Origin: Macrocystis pyrifera
Taxonomy: Eukaryota > Sar > Phaeophyceae > Laminariales > Laminariaceae
Direction of reading: 5' to 3'
DNA length: 64,000 nt
NCBI GenBank assembly: GCA_031763025.1
Contig: JASSKH010000036.1
Span: 3,707,001-3,771,000, forward strand
The translations under genes were made by a program, and so were the position numbers. Below the pieces are notes generated by a model. It was not told the DNA's origin. It searched no databases and was given only the letters and a program-made list of their open reading frames with translations. How positions within the stretch are numbered: position 1 is the stretch's first letter; every line of letters begins with the position of its first letter. Of the stretch, positions 1-12,107 are shown one piece after another.

Positions 1-147
1 CTCGCCCAACACCTCACGGCGCTTCGCGCTTGGTGCAAGCAATGTCTGCCTGGTCGGTGAAAACCCCACGTGCTCCGTCCCGGCATTGTAGGGATGCGAG
101 GGTCTATGGTCATACGACTACGGCCATGCATGATAATGAGTACACCC
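1..147 (+). repeat. Dispersed repeat family A, copy 1 (3' part)
   Basis: This is the 3' portion of a family found nine times in the window. It runs into the left edge and ends in the family's terminal motif GAGTACACC followed by C-rich sequence. It shares the segments GGCGCTTCGCGC, TGCCTGGTCGGTGAAA and GGTCATACGACTACGGCCAT with the other copies. The family is non-coding as far as I can see. Confidence 0.85.
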
Positions 148-149
148 CC

Positions 150-335
150 TCCCCCCGATCATAGACTGATCTGATTGGCTATAAATGCTACCCATATCGC
201 AGCACGCCCCCCCCGGTCATAAACTGATCTGGTTGGCTGAAAATGCTACCCCTATCGGCAGAACCCCCCCCCCGGTCATAAACTGATCTGATTGGCTGTA
301 AAATACTACCCCTATCGCAGCCCCCCCCCCCCCCC
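150..335 (+). repeat. Tandem repeat, about 57-bp unit, three copies
   Basis: Three successive units each begin with a C run and continue CGGTCATARACTGATCTG, then a short A-rich stretch and CTACCCCTATCGCAG. The units start near 153, 209 and 266. The array directly follows the poly(C) end of a family A copy. Confidence 0.8.
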
Positions 336-867
336 TTCGAATTTACGAGAATACTATATACAACGTGTACGGTAGATAAGAGCTTCGACGAGGTGCCGCT
401 TGATATGCCGTCTAGATAGCGAGACTGGTGAATGTGTTTATAGGAGGAGGGTCAGGAGTAGGGAGAGGAGCCACGGGGTGGGGGGAGGAGGCGGGGGGGT
501 GGCGGGGGGGGGGAAGGCGCTGGTGTGGTCGTGTGGGTACTGAGAGTGGACAATAGAACGGCGTAAAGGGAAAAATTGGAAACACCAGTTCCTACAGTTT
601 TCCCGATGAAAGCATGAGCAAAGCGTGAGCAGTCGTCGTACCGGGTGTGTCAAGAAAAAGTTGACAACCCCCCCCCCCCCCCCCCCCCGCCCCGCTCTCC
701 TCCCTGCCCCTGTCTGATTAATGTAATACATTGGAAACTTGATGAGTGCTCAAGTGATAGGTTGGAAGGGTCTCTATTACGAGTAGGAACGGTGAACGGT
801 GCTCAGTCTCGAAAGGGAAATGCGTGGTCAATGGTTAAATGACTAGGGCAAGCAACGAATGGATACG

Positions 868-902
<35 letters not shown>

Positions 903-969
903 CCCGCCCCTCGGCCGCTTGCTTGCGGTGCGGTGTGCTTTTGTGTGTGCGCGTGATCATGTGTGTCAG
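336..969. other. No gene recognised; G/C homopolymers
   Basis: I find no convincing exon here. The stretch holds long C and G runs, including about 32 C at 868-899. The 5' exons of the PPR gene either lie here unrecognised or beyond the left edge. Open frames across the homopolymers are proline- or glycine-rich artefacts. Confidence 0.5.
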
Positions 970-3900
970 GGCCGCCATGGTAGCCGCCGCTAGTGCTGGC
1001 CTCGCGGAGGAAGCGCTCGCAATCATGCGGAACATGGAGACCATGGGTAAGAGGTGTTTACCGTTTTGTGTTTTTTTTTTTTGCTCGTTTTGCGTTTTTT
1101 TGCTTTTTTTTTGTTCTTGTTGTTGAGGTGGGGGGGGGGGGGGGGGGGCGGGGAAAGTGGAGGTAGGAAACAAAGTAAAGAGGGAGCGGGGAGGGCGGGG
1201 GGGCGGGAGGGGCAAGGGAGAAGGGGGAGGGGGGGAAAGTGGTAAGGATGATCACAGGGTTGTTCACGGGACGGGTCAAGCCTCGCGGGTCAGATCCGGT
1301 CGGGTCGGGTAATGGTGACCGGACCCGATCACCCGTGATAATTTGGTAAACCTCCTTTTATCCGACCCAACCTGACAGGACCAGCCCGACCCGACCCGTG
1401 AGATTTCGAAAAAAATCGTGACCTGACCAGCGGGTAGGTAAGGTGATGACCCTCAAAGAACCCTTTGTTTTTATTTTTGTTGGAGTCCCTTTTGGGTGCG
1501 GTTAAGACACACGCACATGTATGTATGCATACGCACGGCGCACACACCCTTACGCCGACAGGAAGCAGCATAGAGCCTAACAGAGGAACATTTGCCCGCG
1601 GAACAAGGCTGCTGGCTGCACGCCTCCTCTGCCACAGACCCTAGATATTTATATGCACGTACCAAATCATGTATCCCCCCCACCTAAATAAAGCGGGGGG
1701 CGGGGGGGGGGGGGGGTGTACTCGATAGGAGAGATGTGGGGGAACTCATTATCATGCATGGCCGTAGTCGTATGACCATAGACCCTCGCATCCCTACAAT
1801 GCCGGGACGGAGCATGTCGGATTTTCACCGACCAGGCGGGGGACGGGGGGGGGGGGGGGGGGGAATCGCAGTATCTGTTCGTGTACCCGACAGTAGGCTG
1901 CCGTCGAGTCCTGTTTCCTTTTTCACTGCTGCCAACTTTCTCCGTCTTGAATTCCAACTACCGACAAACACGGGGCGCAGTTGTAGAGGCTTAATTAAAA
2001 GCGCGCGTGCGTTACTATCCGCCGCTGTCGTGGTTTGGGGGAGTTTCGCTTAGGACCGGTCTAGATACCAGCCCGCTTTGCCTCCAGGGGGGGGGGGGGG
2101 GGGGGGGTGACAGAGAGAGAGATTAAGTGCGGTGACATGCCCAGGCTGGCTACTGTTTGATACGGTACTGGTTGTGCAGGCACCAATTTTGTCGGTTTTT
2201 TCCTTGTATTTTTTTTCAATGTTAACTTACGATGTTTCGGTTTCGGTTTTTTTGTTCCTTCAGTTTTCTGTTTCTTGTTAAAAGTGTTTTTTTTTTTTTC
2301 ATCGTATATTTTTCTTACTCGTACAATGTTTTTTTTTTTTTTGTTCCTTCAGTTTTCTGTTTCTTATTGAAGTGTTTTTTTTTCGTCGTATATTTTTCTT
2401 GTTCGTACAATTTATTGTATGTATATATATATTTTGTTTCGTTTCTGCTTGCTCGTACGTAGTGTTCCTGTGGAAAGCTTTTCCTTTTTTTTTTCTCGCA
2501 TTGTTTCAGTTTATTTTGAAATGTTTTACGTTCCTCAAAAAAGTTTTCTTGCCTCTTGACATCACAATGTTATTGATTGTGTTTAGCATCGTATAATGTT
2601 TCCACTTGCATTCCTGCGTCATGTTCTTTTGTGTGTTCCTGTTTGCAGGGTTCGAGGTGGGGGTGGTGGAGTTCGGCGCGGTGATGGAGGCGTTCGAGCG
2701 AGGCGGGAAGCCGGAGCGGGTTCTGGAAACGTTCGACGAGATGGTAAGGGGTGGGCATGTTTTTCTGGGTTTTGGCGGTGATGGTGGTGGTGGGGGGGGT
2801 GGTGGTGATGGTTGTGCTCTTTACTTCTGCACGTACACACAGCAGCGTTTTTTTGCCCTCTTGTTTTGCTAATTACGGGGGGCGTGTCCCTTGTGTTGTC
2901 CTTCGCTTTCCTTCTCCCGTGGGGAAAAAAAAAAAAACAGAGAAGAAAAAAAAAAAAGTTGCAAGCAACAAAGAACGGGGGTCGTGCGGTGAACGGCCAC
3001 AGCAACCACCGCTCGATAGCCTGCCACCTGTGCACGCACGCTTGCGCCACTGCCGTCCGGGCGGTGTCCTTGGTGTTTTACGTCCGTTCGTTTTTCCCTG
3101 GCTTGTTTCTGGGCGCGGACGGCTCGAGCCGGGCCCGCCAAAAAAAATGTTGCAGCTCACCACCTCCCCCATCTACGAGCCCTCCCTTACTAACACCCAT
3201 CCCTTACCCCCTACCGCCTACCGCCTAAGCCCTATGCTCTATCCCCTACCCCATGACCTCCTGCCCCCCCAACCCCACCCCTTATCCTCTGCCTCCCACC
3301 CCCCCCTGCTCCCGACCCCCTATCACGGCATTACGAGTAAGATGTCAACAGTACACAACCGCTACGACTTGAGCACAAGAACTGTGTGGCGCAGCATCGA
3401 TGTCGTGCAGCGAGGCCTTGCCAAAGTTGTCACCTCTTGAGCTGTATGGAGGGAATGTGGTCCTCGGCGTGTACCTTTCTTCCGTCGCCAAAGCCTTCGT
3501 CGACTCTGCAGTCCGAATGCGACTTTCGATAGCATCTTAAGCGTATCCTAGTGATGACATCCAAGGAAAAACCGGGACACAAAAGTTCCTTGCGCCATCG
3601 ATTTCGGGGGAACATAGAAATCGGGACCATATATGCTTCGTAAAAATACTGGAATATATAGGTTTTTGTGTGTATAATGGGCCCTGATTTCTATAGTCCC
3701 CCGAAACAGTGTAGTTACCCTCGACGCCCTATGCCTATCCCTACCTCCCACGGCCCCCCCCCCCCCGCCCGATCCCGCCCACCTTCCTCTCCGTCTTAAC
3801 ATCTTTTGACGTGACGTTACCTTGTGGTAACATGGTGTGACGTTGAAAGATTTGAAAAGTTGGCATTCTGTGACAATAGGTGACTTGGCATTATATGACG

Positions 3901-4790
3901 TGATGTGTAGTGGTATGTCGTGGCGTGACGCGGGTTGACGTCATGTTGCTTGGCTTGACTGTGACTTGACATGCTCTGATATTACGTGACGTGACTTGAC
4001 ACTGTGTGACGCTGCTCAATGTGTGACGTGATGTGATGTGGTGTTGCCTGACCTGGCACTATTTTAACGTTTCATGACATCCGCGACGGGAATCGACATT
4101 CCATGCGTGACTTGACATTCCATGCGTGAGTTGACGTGAGTTGACTTAGCCACGTGACTTGACTTGACCTGACGTGACGTAACGTGACCTGACCCGACGT
4201 TTCGCTACGTGACACGACATGGTGTGATCAGGCGGCGTGCGGGGTGGAGCGTGACGTTCTGTGCTTCGCGGCCGCCACCCGCTGCTGCTGCAAGAGGGGG
4301 GACTGGGAAACCGCCCTCTCGCTCCTCGAGACCACGCTGCGCGAAGGGCTTCTTCCCGCCAGTCGGACGTTCCAGGCAAGCCACAAAAAACACCGCGTCA
4401 CACGGGAGAGAGCGAGTGCAGGGGGAGGTGTACTCATGTCCGACCTTCTGACCCCCCACGCAGAACGGCCCCCACTTGTTTCGCCTGCTCCCACCGACTT
4501 CGTGCCCGCAAAAAAAAAAAAACGAACAAACGAACAAACAAACAAGCGAGCACATATACCAAAACCTCCGTGAACAATGTTTAGTACGGGGGACCATAGT
4601 AAATAGGACCAAATAGTGCAAGAAAAAAATAGTTAAATATATGGGTTTTTATGTACACCATAGGTCCTATTAACTATGGACCCCCGTAACAGTCTTTCTT
4701 GGTGCTTTTTTCATTTTCTCCAGGATGAAAAACCAGCAGACCTGGTACATATATACACGTACGTGCATGTATACACGTACATGGCTCGTG

Positions 4791-4850
<60 letters not shown>

Positions 4851-5157
4851 AGTGGAACGGTGTAACTACTGCTGTTGTGTAATGGTTGCTGCGAAGACTA
4901 GACACACACACATACGCACATGATTTTTGTTTTTGTTTTTGTTTTCTTTTGTTTCGTTTTGCGTCTTTCTTTTTGATACTTTTTTGTTCTGTTTGTTGCT
5001 CCCTTCCAGACGGTGTCCGGTCTGTGCAGGAATGTCGGCAAGTACGAGCAGCTCTGGGACCTGAAGGAGCTGATGAGGCAGCTGGTCAGGGACGGGGGCC
5101 TGGCGCGTCCGGGGGCGTCCGTGTACGTCAGCCTTATCAGGGTATGATTACGTACGC

Positions 5158-5188
<31 letters not shown>

Positions 5189-5232
5189 CTTGTCTTTTCT
5201 TTTCTTCATTTTCTTCATCTTTTCGATCCGGT

Positions 5233-5264
<32 letters not shown>

Positions 5265-7966
5265 ATCGACCATTGTATTTATTCCGTATTGCACCTGAAG
5301 CCAGGACAGAAAACACCTATGTACATATAGATGGAGGCGTTCGATTCCGGCGTGGAAACTGAAGGGAAGAGGGAGGGGGGGAGAGAGGGGAGGGGAGGGG
5401 GGGGGGACGAGAGGAGGCGAGGGGAGGTTAGGGGGGGGGGGGGGGGGGAAGGGAAGGAGGAGAGGCGGGGAAGGTATGGAAGGGGACGGAGGGAGGGGAA
5501 GAGCATGACGGACGTGTTCTTTTGTACTATCGACTTGGCGAACGCTTAACATTTGTTTTTTTTTTTTAGGGCTGGTTGACGCTGCTGGGTATATGTCTAT
5601 ATATATTTTTTGCCCTACGCCGGGGACTTCTGTGTGGCGAACGATGGGGTCGGGCATACGTACAGCTACAATAGCTGCCTCCCCCGTTGTGCGTAGATTT
5701 ATGTATGTATTCGTTCGCTGCTGGGAGCACAAGTCGGTGATAACCGAAATACACGGAAACGAGAACGAACTGCATGAAATCGCTGCCGAATCGATTGAAA
5801 GACACGCCGTTTACCTACCCACCTACCCACTCACTGCCCAATCCAATCACGCGGTCTGGTCGCAACGTTTCCCCCGCACGTTCCACCTTCCAACTTCGAT
5901 GTGTGTTTGGTGCCCCCTCCGGCTTGTCTATGCAAGGCGTGCGGTGCCGCGGGGCGGCCCGACCTGGTCCTGCGCTGCCTGGCGGAAATGAACATCGACC
6001 AAGCTCCCGGCAGGGTGAGAAGAGCAAAAGCTGCCCGTGACACTTGGCGGTTTTGTGTGTTTTTGCTTCTTTTCTTTTGCGAATGAAATGGAATGTCTTC
6101 ATGCGGAAAGGAGGTGCAGGAGGAGCGTGTATTCAAAGGAAAATGTTTGGCCATGGGAAAGAATGGAATAGCTACTGCAGTAAAACTTGAAATTGTATGT
6201 ACGAGTAGCGTTCTTGTTTTTTTTATGGATTCGTACATGTCTTCCCGGAAGGAGCGGAGGCTGAGATGGGAACTGGGAATTGCGCAAAAGAAGAAAACGT
6301 AAAACTCGAAACGTTTTTAGTTTGTTTTGTTTTTTTTATGCGTTGGGATATCTGGCTATTCGGAGCCAGGCAGTGCGCGCGATGCCGGGAGTAATGAGCT
6401 TGCGCGGAGCCAGCATTGCCATTGCACTTCCGGGGCCAGCATTGCCGGATTCTGCCCTCGAGTACCGTCCCTGTTGTCGTTGTTGTTGTTGCTGTTGTTG
6501 TTGTTAATGGTTGATTTGTTGTTAATGGTTGATTGGTTGTTAGTGGTTGATTTGTTGTTAATGGTTTATTTGTTGTTCATGGCTGATTTTTTGTTATTGG
6601 TTGATTCGTTGTTATTGGTTGATTTGGTGTTAATGGTTGATTTGTTGTTGATGGTTGATTTGTTGTTGATGGTTGATTGGTTGTTAATGGTTTTGATTTG
6701 TTGTCGTTGTTGTTGACGATGGTTGATTTGTTGTCGTGGTGTGTTGTTCTTGTTTGCGTTGGATCGGGATGCAAGTCGAAACGCTCTACTAATACTGGAC
6801 TTTTTTGGTTCTTCTTCTTGCTGCTGTCCTTACTACCGCCACTATTACTACAGCTGCACTGCTGCTGCAACACGTCGTCCCTCCTTCCGCCAGTATCACT
6901 CAACACTATTACTACTGTATACTGGCAACAGTATTACTATGACCACTTTGTCCCTGAGGAGCGTTTGTGTTGAATTTTAATATCCAAAATGCCCCTACGT
7001 TAAGGGACATACTGACATGAATATATTACTATTTTGTAGCACTACTACTAAGAATAATACTATTATATTAGTATTACCAGACTATCATATTACTATCACC
7101 AGATATATAACACTATTGCAGCTGCAAGAATACTAGTGCAGTGCAGCAACACAATTTGACCCCTCTGGGATCACGGGAGAGCAACCAAGCCAAATGGTCC
7201 GCCTATATATAGACGAGCAGCGTGAGAGTGGCCAGCAGTACAGTATTACAGCGTTACAAGGGTAGAATCACGTTGCGCTCCGTGCGAAGCCCTTCCTTGG
7301 CCTGTAAGCTTGTAAGCTGTGAGCCGTATTGCCGGCGCACTGATGATCCCACTCACGCAGTGGGCATTGCTGTAATGGACATTTTCTTATCGCTGTTAAT
7401 AGGGTTAGCGACACCATTACCACGCAGCAGTAGCGCTATTAATATCACTGTATTCATGACAATATTTACACGCTTCAATCACGCACTGGCCATTTTCTTG
7501 GTGTCAGTTTCTCTGAAGTCCCAATAGGCTTAGCAACACCGTCTATTACGGGGGACCATAGCAAATAGGACCAATTATTGTCAGTAAAAATAGGGAAATA
7601 TATACCTGGTAGGCTTTTGCGTGTACCGTACGTGGGTCCTATTTGCTATGGTCCCCCGTAGTAGTAGTAGTAGTATTACTGTAAATACTCTGTACGTTAA
7701 CACATTCTTTACACACCTTGGACTGATGATCGTTTCCCTCTCTGTCCGTCAATATAATAACCGTTTATATTGAATATTAGTGGATACGCGTTCCTTATAT
7801 CTCGAAAAAAGAGTGGTCATATGATACGTGTGTATGACCCATAGGCGTGGCTGCATACGTACATAGGTCCATGTAGGGCGTGTTTCCTCCTGCTGGGCTG
7901 GAATCATTCGGTGCCATGCAGAGAACGGCAGGAAATTAAGCTTTATTTTTACCAATCCGCCGGAGG

Positions 7967-8002
<36 letters not shown>

Positions 8003-8968
8003 GGCAGGCTACTACTGTATTAATATTTACAATGCTGTTGAATAAAATTCGGTAAAAATGGAATATAGACGAGACGTATCACGCAGCTTGCAAAGTTGAG
8101 TATCAACTTATTTATCAGTCGAACTCACAGCTGACGTATTTCGAAATTTCTAAAATGTTGTTGATACATAGCACTGCTGTTCATAACACGCTGTTGTTGA
8201 TGCTACTTTTACCACTAGCGATGGCGCTATTGTCAGGGCGTTCGAGAAGAATTTGCTCGGAACGGGTTTCTTGCAGTCTGTTCCCCGTATATAATAGCAC
8301 AATCCCATCCCACGAAAAAAAATGGGATCATCCTGAAAAAGGCTGTGGGGAAACGCGACCGACCGAAAAACTGAGCTGACGCTGTTCACCCAACCAACTT
8401 TTCTTGTGTTGGGTTATTCTGTGGGTTGGTCGGGTTAGCCCTACGAATAGGACCGCGGTCCCGTATCGGAGACAAACTACCTAAAATTTGACTGGTTTGT
8501 CCTCAAAATGGGAGTGCGGTGCTAAATGGGGTTAACTGTGTGGGCCTTCGGGTTCACCTGTTTAATAACCAACCAGATTCCTCATGTGTGTGTGTGTTTT
8601 TGTTTTCCGAATATTTTTTGTGACCCAACCGAGTTGGAATATTTCGCGAAACACACTGACTGTTAACAGCACTAATTCATGTGGTTATCAGGACTGGAGA
8701 AACGCGGCGCTTGACGAGCCCTCGACCGTCGCCGCCGCCGTCGGCGCCCTCTCTATGTGCAACGAAACCGCGGAGGCCGACCGCATCTACGCAGACGCCA
8801 TCCAACGGAGCATCCTGCCCGACCCGACAGAGGGAAAGACTTGGACGGCCGCCGCAGCCCTCCAGTCGTCGACCGCGGCTGCTGCTACCGCTGCTGAGCG
8901 GTTGAGCGGGCGGCGACGCGGGGTGGGAGCGAGGTCGGGACCGGGGACGGCGAGTGTGGTGCCATCAA

Positions 8969-8999
<31 letters not shown>

Positions 9000-9081
9000 G
9001 TCAGAAGCATCACCGGCGGCGACGGTGGCAGCGGCAGCAGCAGCAGCTTCCTCGTCTTCGCTATCGTCAGAAAGATCACCG

Positions 9082-9116
<35 letters not shown>

Positions 9117-11797
9117 GTCGCCACCATTGTCAGCAGCAGCAGAAGCATCGGCGGCGGCGGCGGCGGCCGCAGCGACGGTGGTAGCAGGGATTACTCCTGG
9201 GAGTAAGGTTTCGTCCCGAGGTACTACCAGCGGTGCGGCGGAGCCTTCACCGCGGCGGCGATCGACCGGTAGCGCCAGCGGCGGCAGGGAATGGTGGGAT
9301 AGCGACGACGGGACGGAAGCAGGAGCGGGAGCAGGAGCAAGACCAAACAGGCAGGGGGGGCTAGACGAAAGAGGAGGGGGGGGGGAGAGGGAGAAGGGGA
9401 AACTGAAGGGGGAGGAGTACGGGAAGGAGGAGGAGGAGGAGGAGGAGGAGGAGGAGAAGGAGGAGGGGGGGGGGGGGGGGTAAGAGAGACGGGAGCGGAG
9501 GGGGGCGAGTTGCTCTGGGTAGATTTGAGGCGGACGCCGGTAACCGTCGTGCCCGCAGCAGTGCGAAGAGTCGTTGAAGCAATGAAGACCGTTGGGGCCG
9601 TTAGCGACGGTCTCGTCGTCGTCGAGGGGGGGGGGGCGCGGGGGGGGGGGTGGGGAAGAAGGGGGGAGCAGCGTCGGCACTGCCAGTGGTGGTGGTGGTG
9701 TTGGTGTTGGTGGGGGGTGGGGGTGGGGGGGGGGGGGGTGGGGTGGCGCGAGGAAACCGGGGCGCCAAGGCCGCCGAGGGACTGTTCTGGAGGCGTTTGG
9801 GCGTATTGAACCGGCGCTGGAGGTGACGGAACCGTCTGACAGCCGGGGGCAGGTGAGGGTGGGGGGAAGGGGGCACACGCGGTCCACGGGGGGTGCGACA
9901 GCCACGATTTTTTGGAAAGAGTTTTTCTAGAGGAGGCTGAGGGTTGGCAGTGTCATGTGTAGAGGAACAGGAGAGCGACCGCTGTCTGATTTTGGTCCCG
10001 CGCTGTCCGCTCAAAGCCGCGTTCTGCGGTTCAGGGGTATGGTGTGGTATAGTATGGTGTGGTGTGGTGTGGTATGGTATGGTGTGGTGTGGTGTGGTGT
10101 GCTCTGTGTTCGTGCTCTCTGTTGTGCAGCTGTGTGGTTACTACTGTGCTGTGCAGTAGTGTGTTGTGCTGTGCTGCTTCGTACTGCACAGTACTGTGCT
10201 GTACTCCCGTAGCAGCAGGAGATGGGAAGGGGTACGTGCTGCCGTGTGCCCCCCCCCCCCTTGTTTCCGTCGTAGAACCCGACATCGCGACACGTTTTCC
10301 GAGGAGGCGCGCCCCGCTAGTCTTGCCGCAGACATTGGGCGTGCCCCGGTCGTGACGTATGCATGCTTGTTTGGAAACCCGTTTTTTTTTTTTGTTTCCC
10401 CCCTTTTTTTTTCATCATTGCCAGAGAGCAACCACACGTGCGACCGACCGTGCGAGGTTTCCTCTAGGAGGGAAGCGATATGTATGTATATATGTATATA
10501 TGTATACTGGTAAAGACATGCAGTGGCCCGCCGGTCGGTTCGCCAATCGTTTAGGGTATAAAAGGGGAGGTAGACGGCTCCCAACATATTTTGTTGCTAA
10601 ACTATTTGTTGCTCTGCATATGTTATGTATTGCCACTGCGCACGAAGCACAATCGGGAGAGGGGAAAGGGGGGCGGGTGTACTCATTATCATGCATAGCC
10701 GTAGTCGTATGACCATAGACCCTCGCATCCCTACGATGCCGGCGGCTTTCACCGACCAGGCAGACATTGCTTGCACCAAGCGCGAAGCGCCGTGAGGTGT
10801 TGGGCGAGTCGCATGAAGGGTGAGCTGCATCCTACTGAGAACCGCTTCAGAGGCGGATTTTCTTGCATATGGATGACAGCGTCAATGCATTGATTTAATT
10901 TCTGTTGTGACCAGTTCCAGAGACAGCAATGGGTTTACTATGTAACTGCCTCGTGGGTGCCTCACCGTATACACACTACGCGATGCGATCATCCCCCTTG
11001 TGCGGAGTAAAGGTTCTCTCCGCACAAGAATTATCTAACTTGACCGCCAGCCGTGGTAACCGCCAAAAAAAAACAAAAAAAAACGGTACCCTGGCTGTCT
11101 AGCTCACGCAGTGAGGGACGTGATATGGCAGCGTCGTCGCCAACCGACGCCAACCCAACCTATATATATATACCAGGTATGTAATATAGCGGGGGGTGGG
11201 GGGGGAGTCTTGCCAGCTTCTTTTTTTTTTGTTCTCCTTGCTTGAACCGCATCGAAAACTTCGCCTACGCTTTTGGGGACAAAACTTTTCAGAATTAGAA
11301 TAGGAAACGTTTTTGCGAGCGGCAGAAAACCTGCTTGCATCCGGCGTCCGATCGTTCTTTTTTTTCGTTGTTACCGTCAGAGGCTTCACAGCTGGGACCC
11401 TATCATCGATTCCCGCTTGATACTCTACTGTGATACTCTAAGCCCTTCAAGGCAGATATACTCCTGATCTTTTTTATGATTCTGCCGTAGCTGGATGTTG
11501 ACCGGTGGATGATAGCCATGTAGACCTGCATGATCTATGAATAGCACATGGCTTCCCGGATTGGATCTGTACTGTTAATACTGCGTAGATCCTGCACAAC
11601 CTTCTCACAACGAACGGCAGGCGAGGAACTATTTTATCTAAATGACCTGCAGGTAGATAGATCATGATCTATCCAGAGGTATGCATGAAAGAAAGAGTCA
11701 AAAGGCAGAAAAAAAACGCTCTCGCTAGTGGCGTGCATGCAACACCGCGATCGCTCCATGTCGGAATGCTTGACTGACCCTTGTCGTTGTTTCTAGC

Positions 11798-11841
<44 letters not shown>

Positions 11842-12107
11842 CTTCACCGCGATTCCCTCCCTCCCCTCCCGTTCCAATTCCCTTCTTCTGACTTGACCGT
11901 GCATACGATAGTATTAGCTGCAAGAAAACAGACGGCGCACGCTTACTCTGTTGTTGTTGGTCGTTCTTTTTTCCGCGAAACGTGTGTATGTTTTGTGTGT
12001 TTTGCAACGATCGTGGGCAGGTGCGCGTGGAGAAGCGAGAGCTGCGGCGTTGGCTGCGGGAGGCCGGACCGCCGCCCGAGAGCCGGGCCCGACGAAAACG
12101 GTTGTAG
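970..12107 (+). CDS. Pentatricopeptide-repeat (PPR) protein, 5' end not found
   Basis: Predicted exons are 970-1046, 2649-2743, 4232-4375, 5010-5141, 5937-6014, 8692-9479, about 9559-9852 and 12021-12107 (stop TAG). Each early exon codes one helical hairpin of PPR type, for example AAMVAAASAGLAEEALAIM and GAVMEAFERGGKPERVLETF. The first five exons join in phase: 1, then 0 throughout. PPR proteins bind single-stranded RNA, usually in plastids or mitochondria, and act in RNA processing, stability or translation. The target here is unknown and no transit peptide is visible because the N-terminus is missing. Exon 6 adds a long Ala/Ser/Glu low-complexity tail. The exon 6-7 join and the inside of exon 7 do not keep frame across G runs. 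The last exon codes a basic tail (VEKRELRRWLREAG). The third intron starts with GC instead of GT (4376). Confidence 0.78.
1703..1835 (-). repeat. Dispersed repeat family A, copy 2
   Basis: A truncated copy in reverse orientation inside the first PPR intron, bounded by G runs on both sides. The terminal motif reads GGTGTACTC next to the left G run. The copy stops at ACCAGGC, where a second G run starts. Confidence 0.8.
2252..2430 (+). repeat. Tandem duplication, 89-bp unit
   Basis: Two T-rich units, each starting TTGTTCCTTCAGTTTTCTG at 2252 and 2341 and sharing CGTATATTTTTCTT and CGTACAAT. They lie in the PPR intron upstream of the second recognised exon. Nothing coding is evident. Confidence 0.75.
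3603..3705 (+). mobile_element. MITE family 1, copy 1 (diverged)
   Basis: An element of about 103 bp with terminal inverted repeats TTCGGGGGAACATAGAAAT and its near-complement ending CCCCCGAA. The interior is AT-rich, and the two ends could pair as a hairpin. It matches the two copies at 4585 and 7547. It carries no coding capacity and lies in a PPR intron. Confidence 0.7.
3800..4225 (+). repeat. Degenerate TGACGTGACTTGACAT-type satellite
   Basis: About 425 bp are built from variants of TGACGTGA and TGACTTGACAT with no strict period. The array ends directly at the acceptor of PPR exon 3 (4232). Confidence 0.75.
4585..4688 (+). mobile_element. MITE family 1, copy 2
   Basis: A 104-bp element with 5' end TACGGGGGACCATAGTAAAT and a 3' end that is its near-perfect reverse complement, ending CCCCCGTA. 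The interior holds AT-rich sequence. TA at each tip is compatible with a TA target duplication. Confidence 0.8.
4794..4848 (+). repeat. CTG microsatellite, about 18 units
   Basis: A nearly pure CTG tract inside the PPR intron between exons 3 and 4. The open frames across it (polyalanine, polyleucine) are artefacts of the repeat. Confidence 0.9.
6500..6712 (+). repeat. 18-bp minisatellite, about 11 units
   Basis: Units are variants of TTGATTTGTTGTTAATGG. Because the period is a multiple of three, one frame on each strand stays open: valine/leucine-rich on plus, Asn-Gln-Pro-rich on minus. It lies in the large PPR intron 6015-8691, where I recognise no further exon. Confidence 0.85.
7547..7660 (+). 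mobile_element. MITE family 1, copy 3
   Basis: A 114-bp element with TACGGGGGACCATAGCAAAT at one end and its reverse complement at the other. The arms are about 25 bp and almost perfect. The interior carries TACCTGGTA. It is the best-preserved of the three copies and lies within a PPR intron. Confidence 0.85.
8060..8150 (-). repeat. Dispersed repeat shared with 38.85 kb
   Basis: The segment containing CAGCTTGCAAAGTTGAGTAT and GAACTCACAGCTGACGTATT recurs in inverted orientation near 38836-38925. Function is unknown. Confidence 0.6.
10038..10102 (+). repeat. GGTGT/GGTAT pentamer array
   Basis: Short tandem array of GTGGTATG-like pentamers in the last PPR intron. A complementary-type array lies at 14.8-14.94 kb. 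Confidence 0.8.
10671..11190 (-). repeat. Dispersed repeat family A, copy 3 (longest type)
   Basis: A copy of about 520 bp in reverse orientation within the last PPR intron. The 3' end (left) is GGTGTACTC beside a G-rich run, and the far end is near TATATATATACCAGGTAT. It includes a perfect hairpin with arms TTGTGCGGAG (10998-11007) and CTCCGCACAA (11018-11027). It aligns along its whole length with copy 7. Confidence 0.85.
11800..11840 (+). repeat. Poly(C) run, 41 bp
   Basis: An uninterrupted run of 41 C in the last PPR intron. It is the longest homopolymer I see in the window. Confidence 0.9.

Noticed and set aside
1270-1410. GGGTC-rich stretch that could fold back on itself
   Set aside because: The arms are imperfect and explained by short CGGGT/ACCCG repeats; no matching second copy was found.
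4676-4911. Polyalanine frames on both strands across the CTG tract
   Set aside because: They are open only because of the microsatellite, inside an intron of the PPR gene.
5148-5732. Long proline-rich minus-strand frame
   Set aside because: It is a product of GGGGAG-type and GTT microsatellites in a PPR intron.
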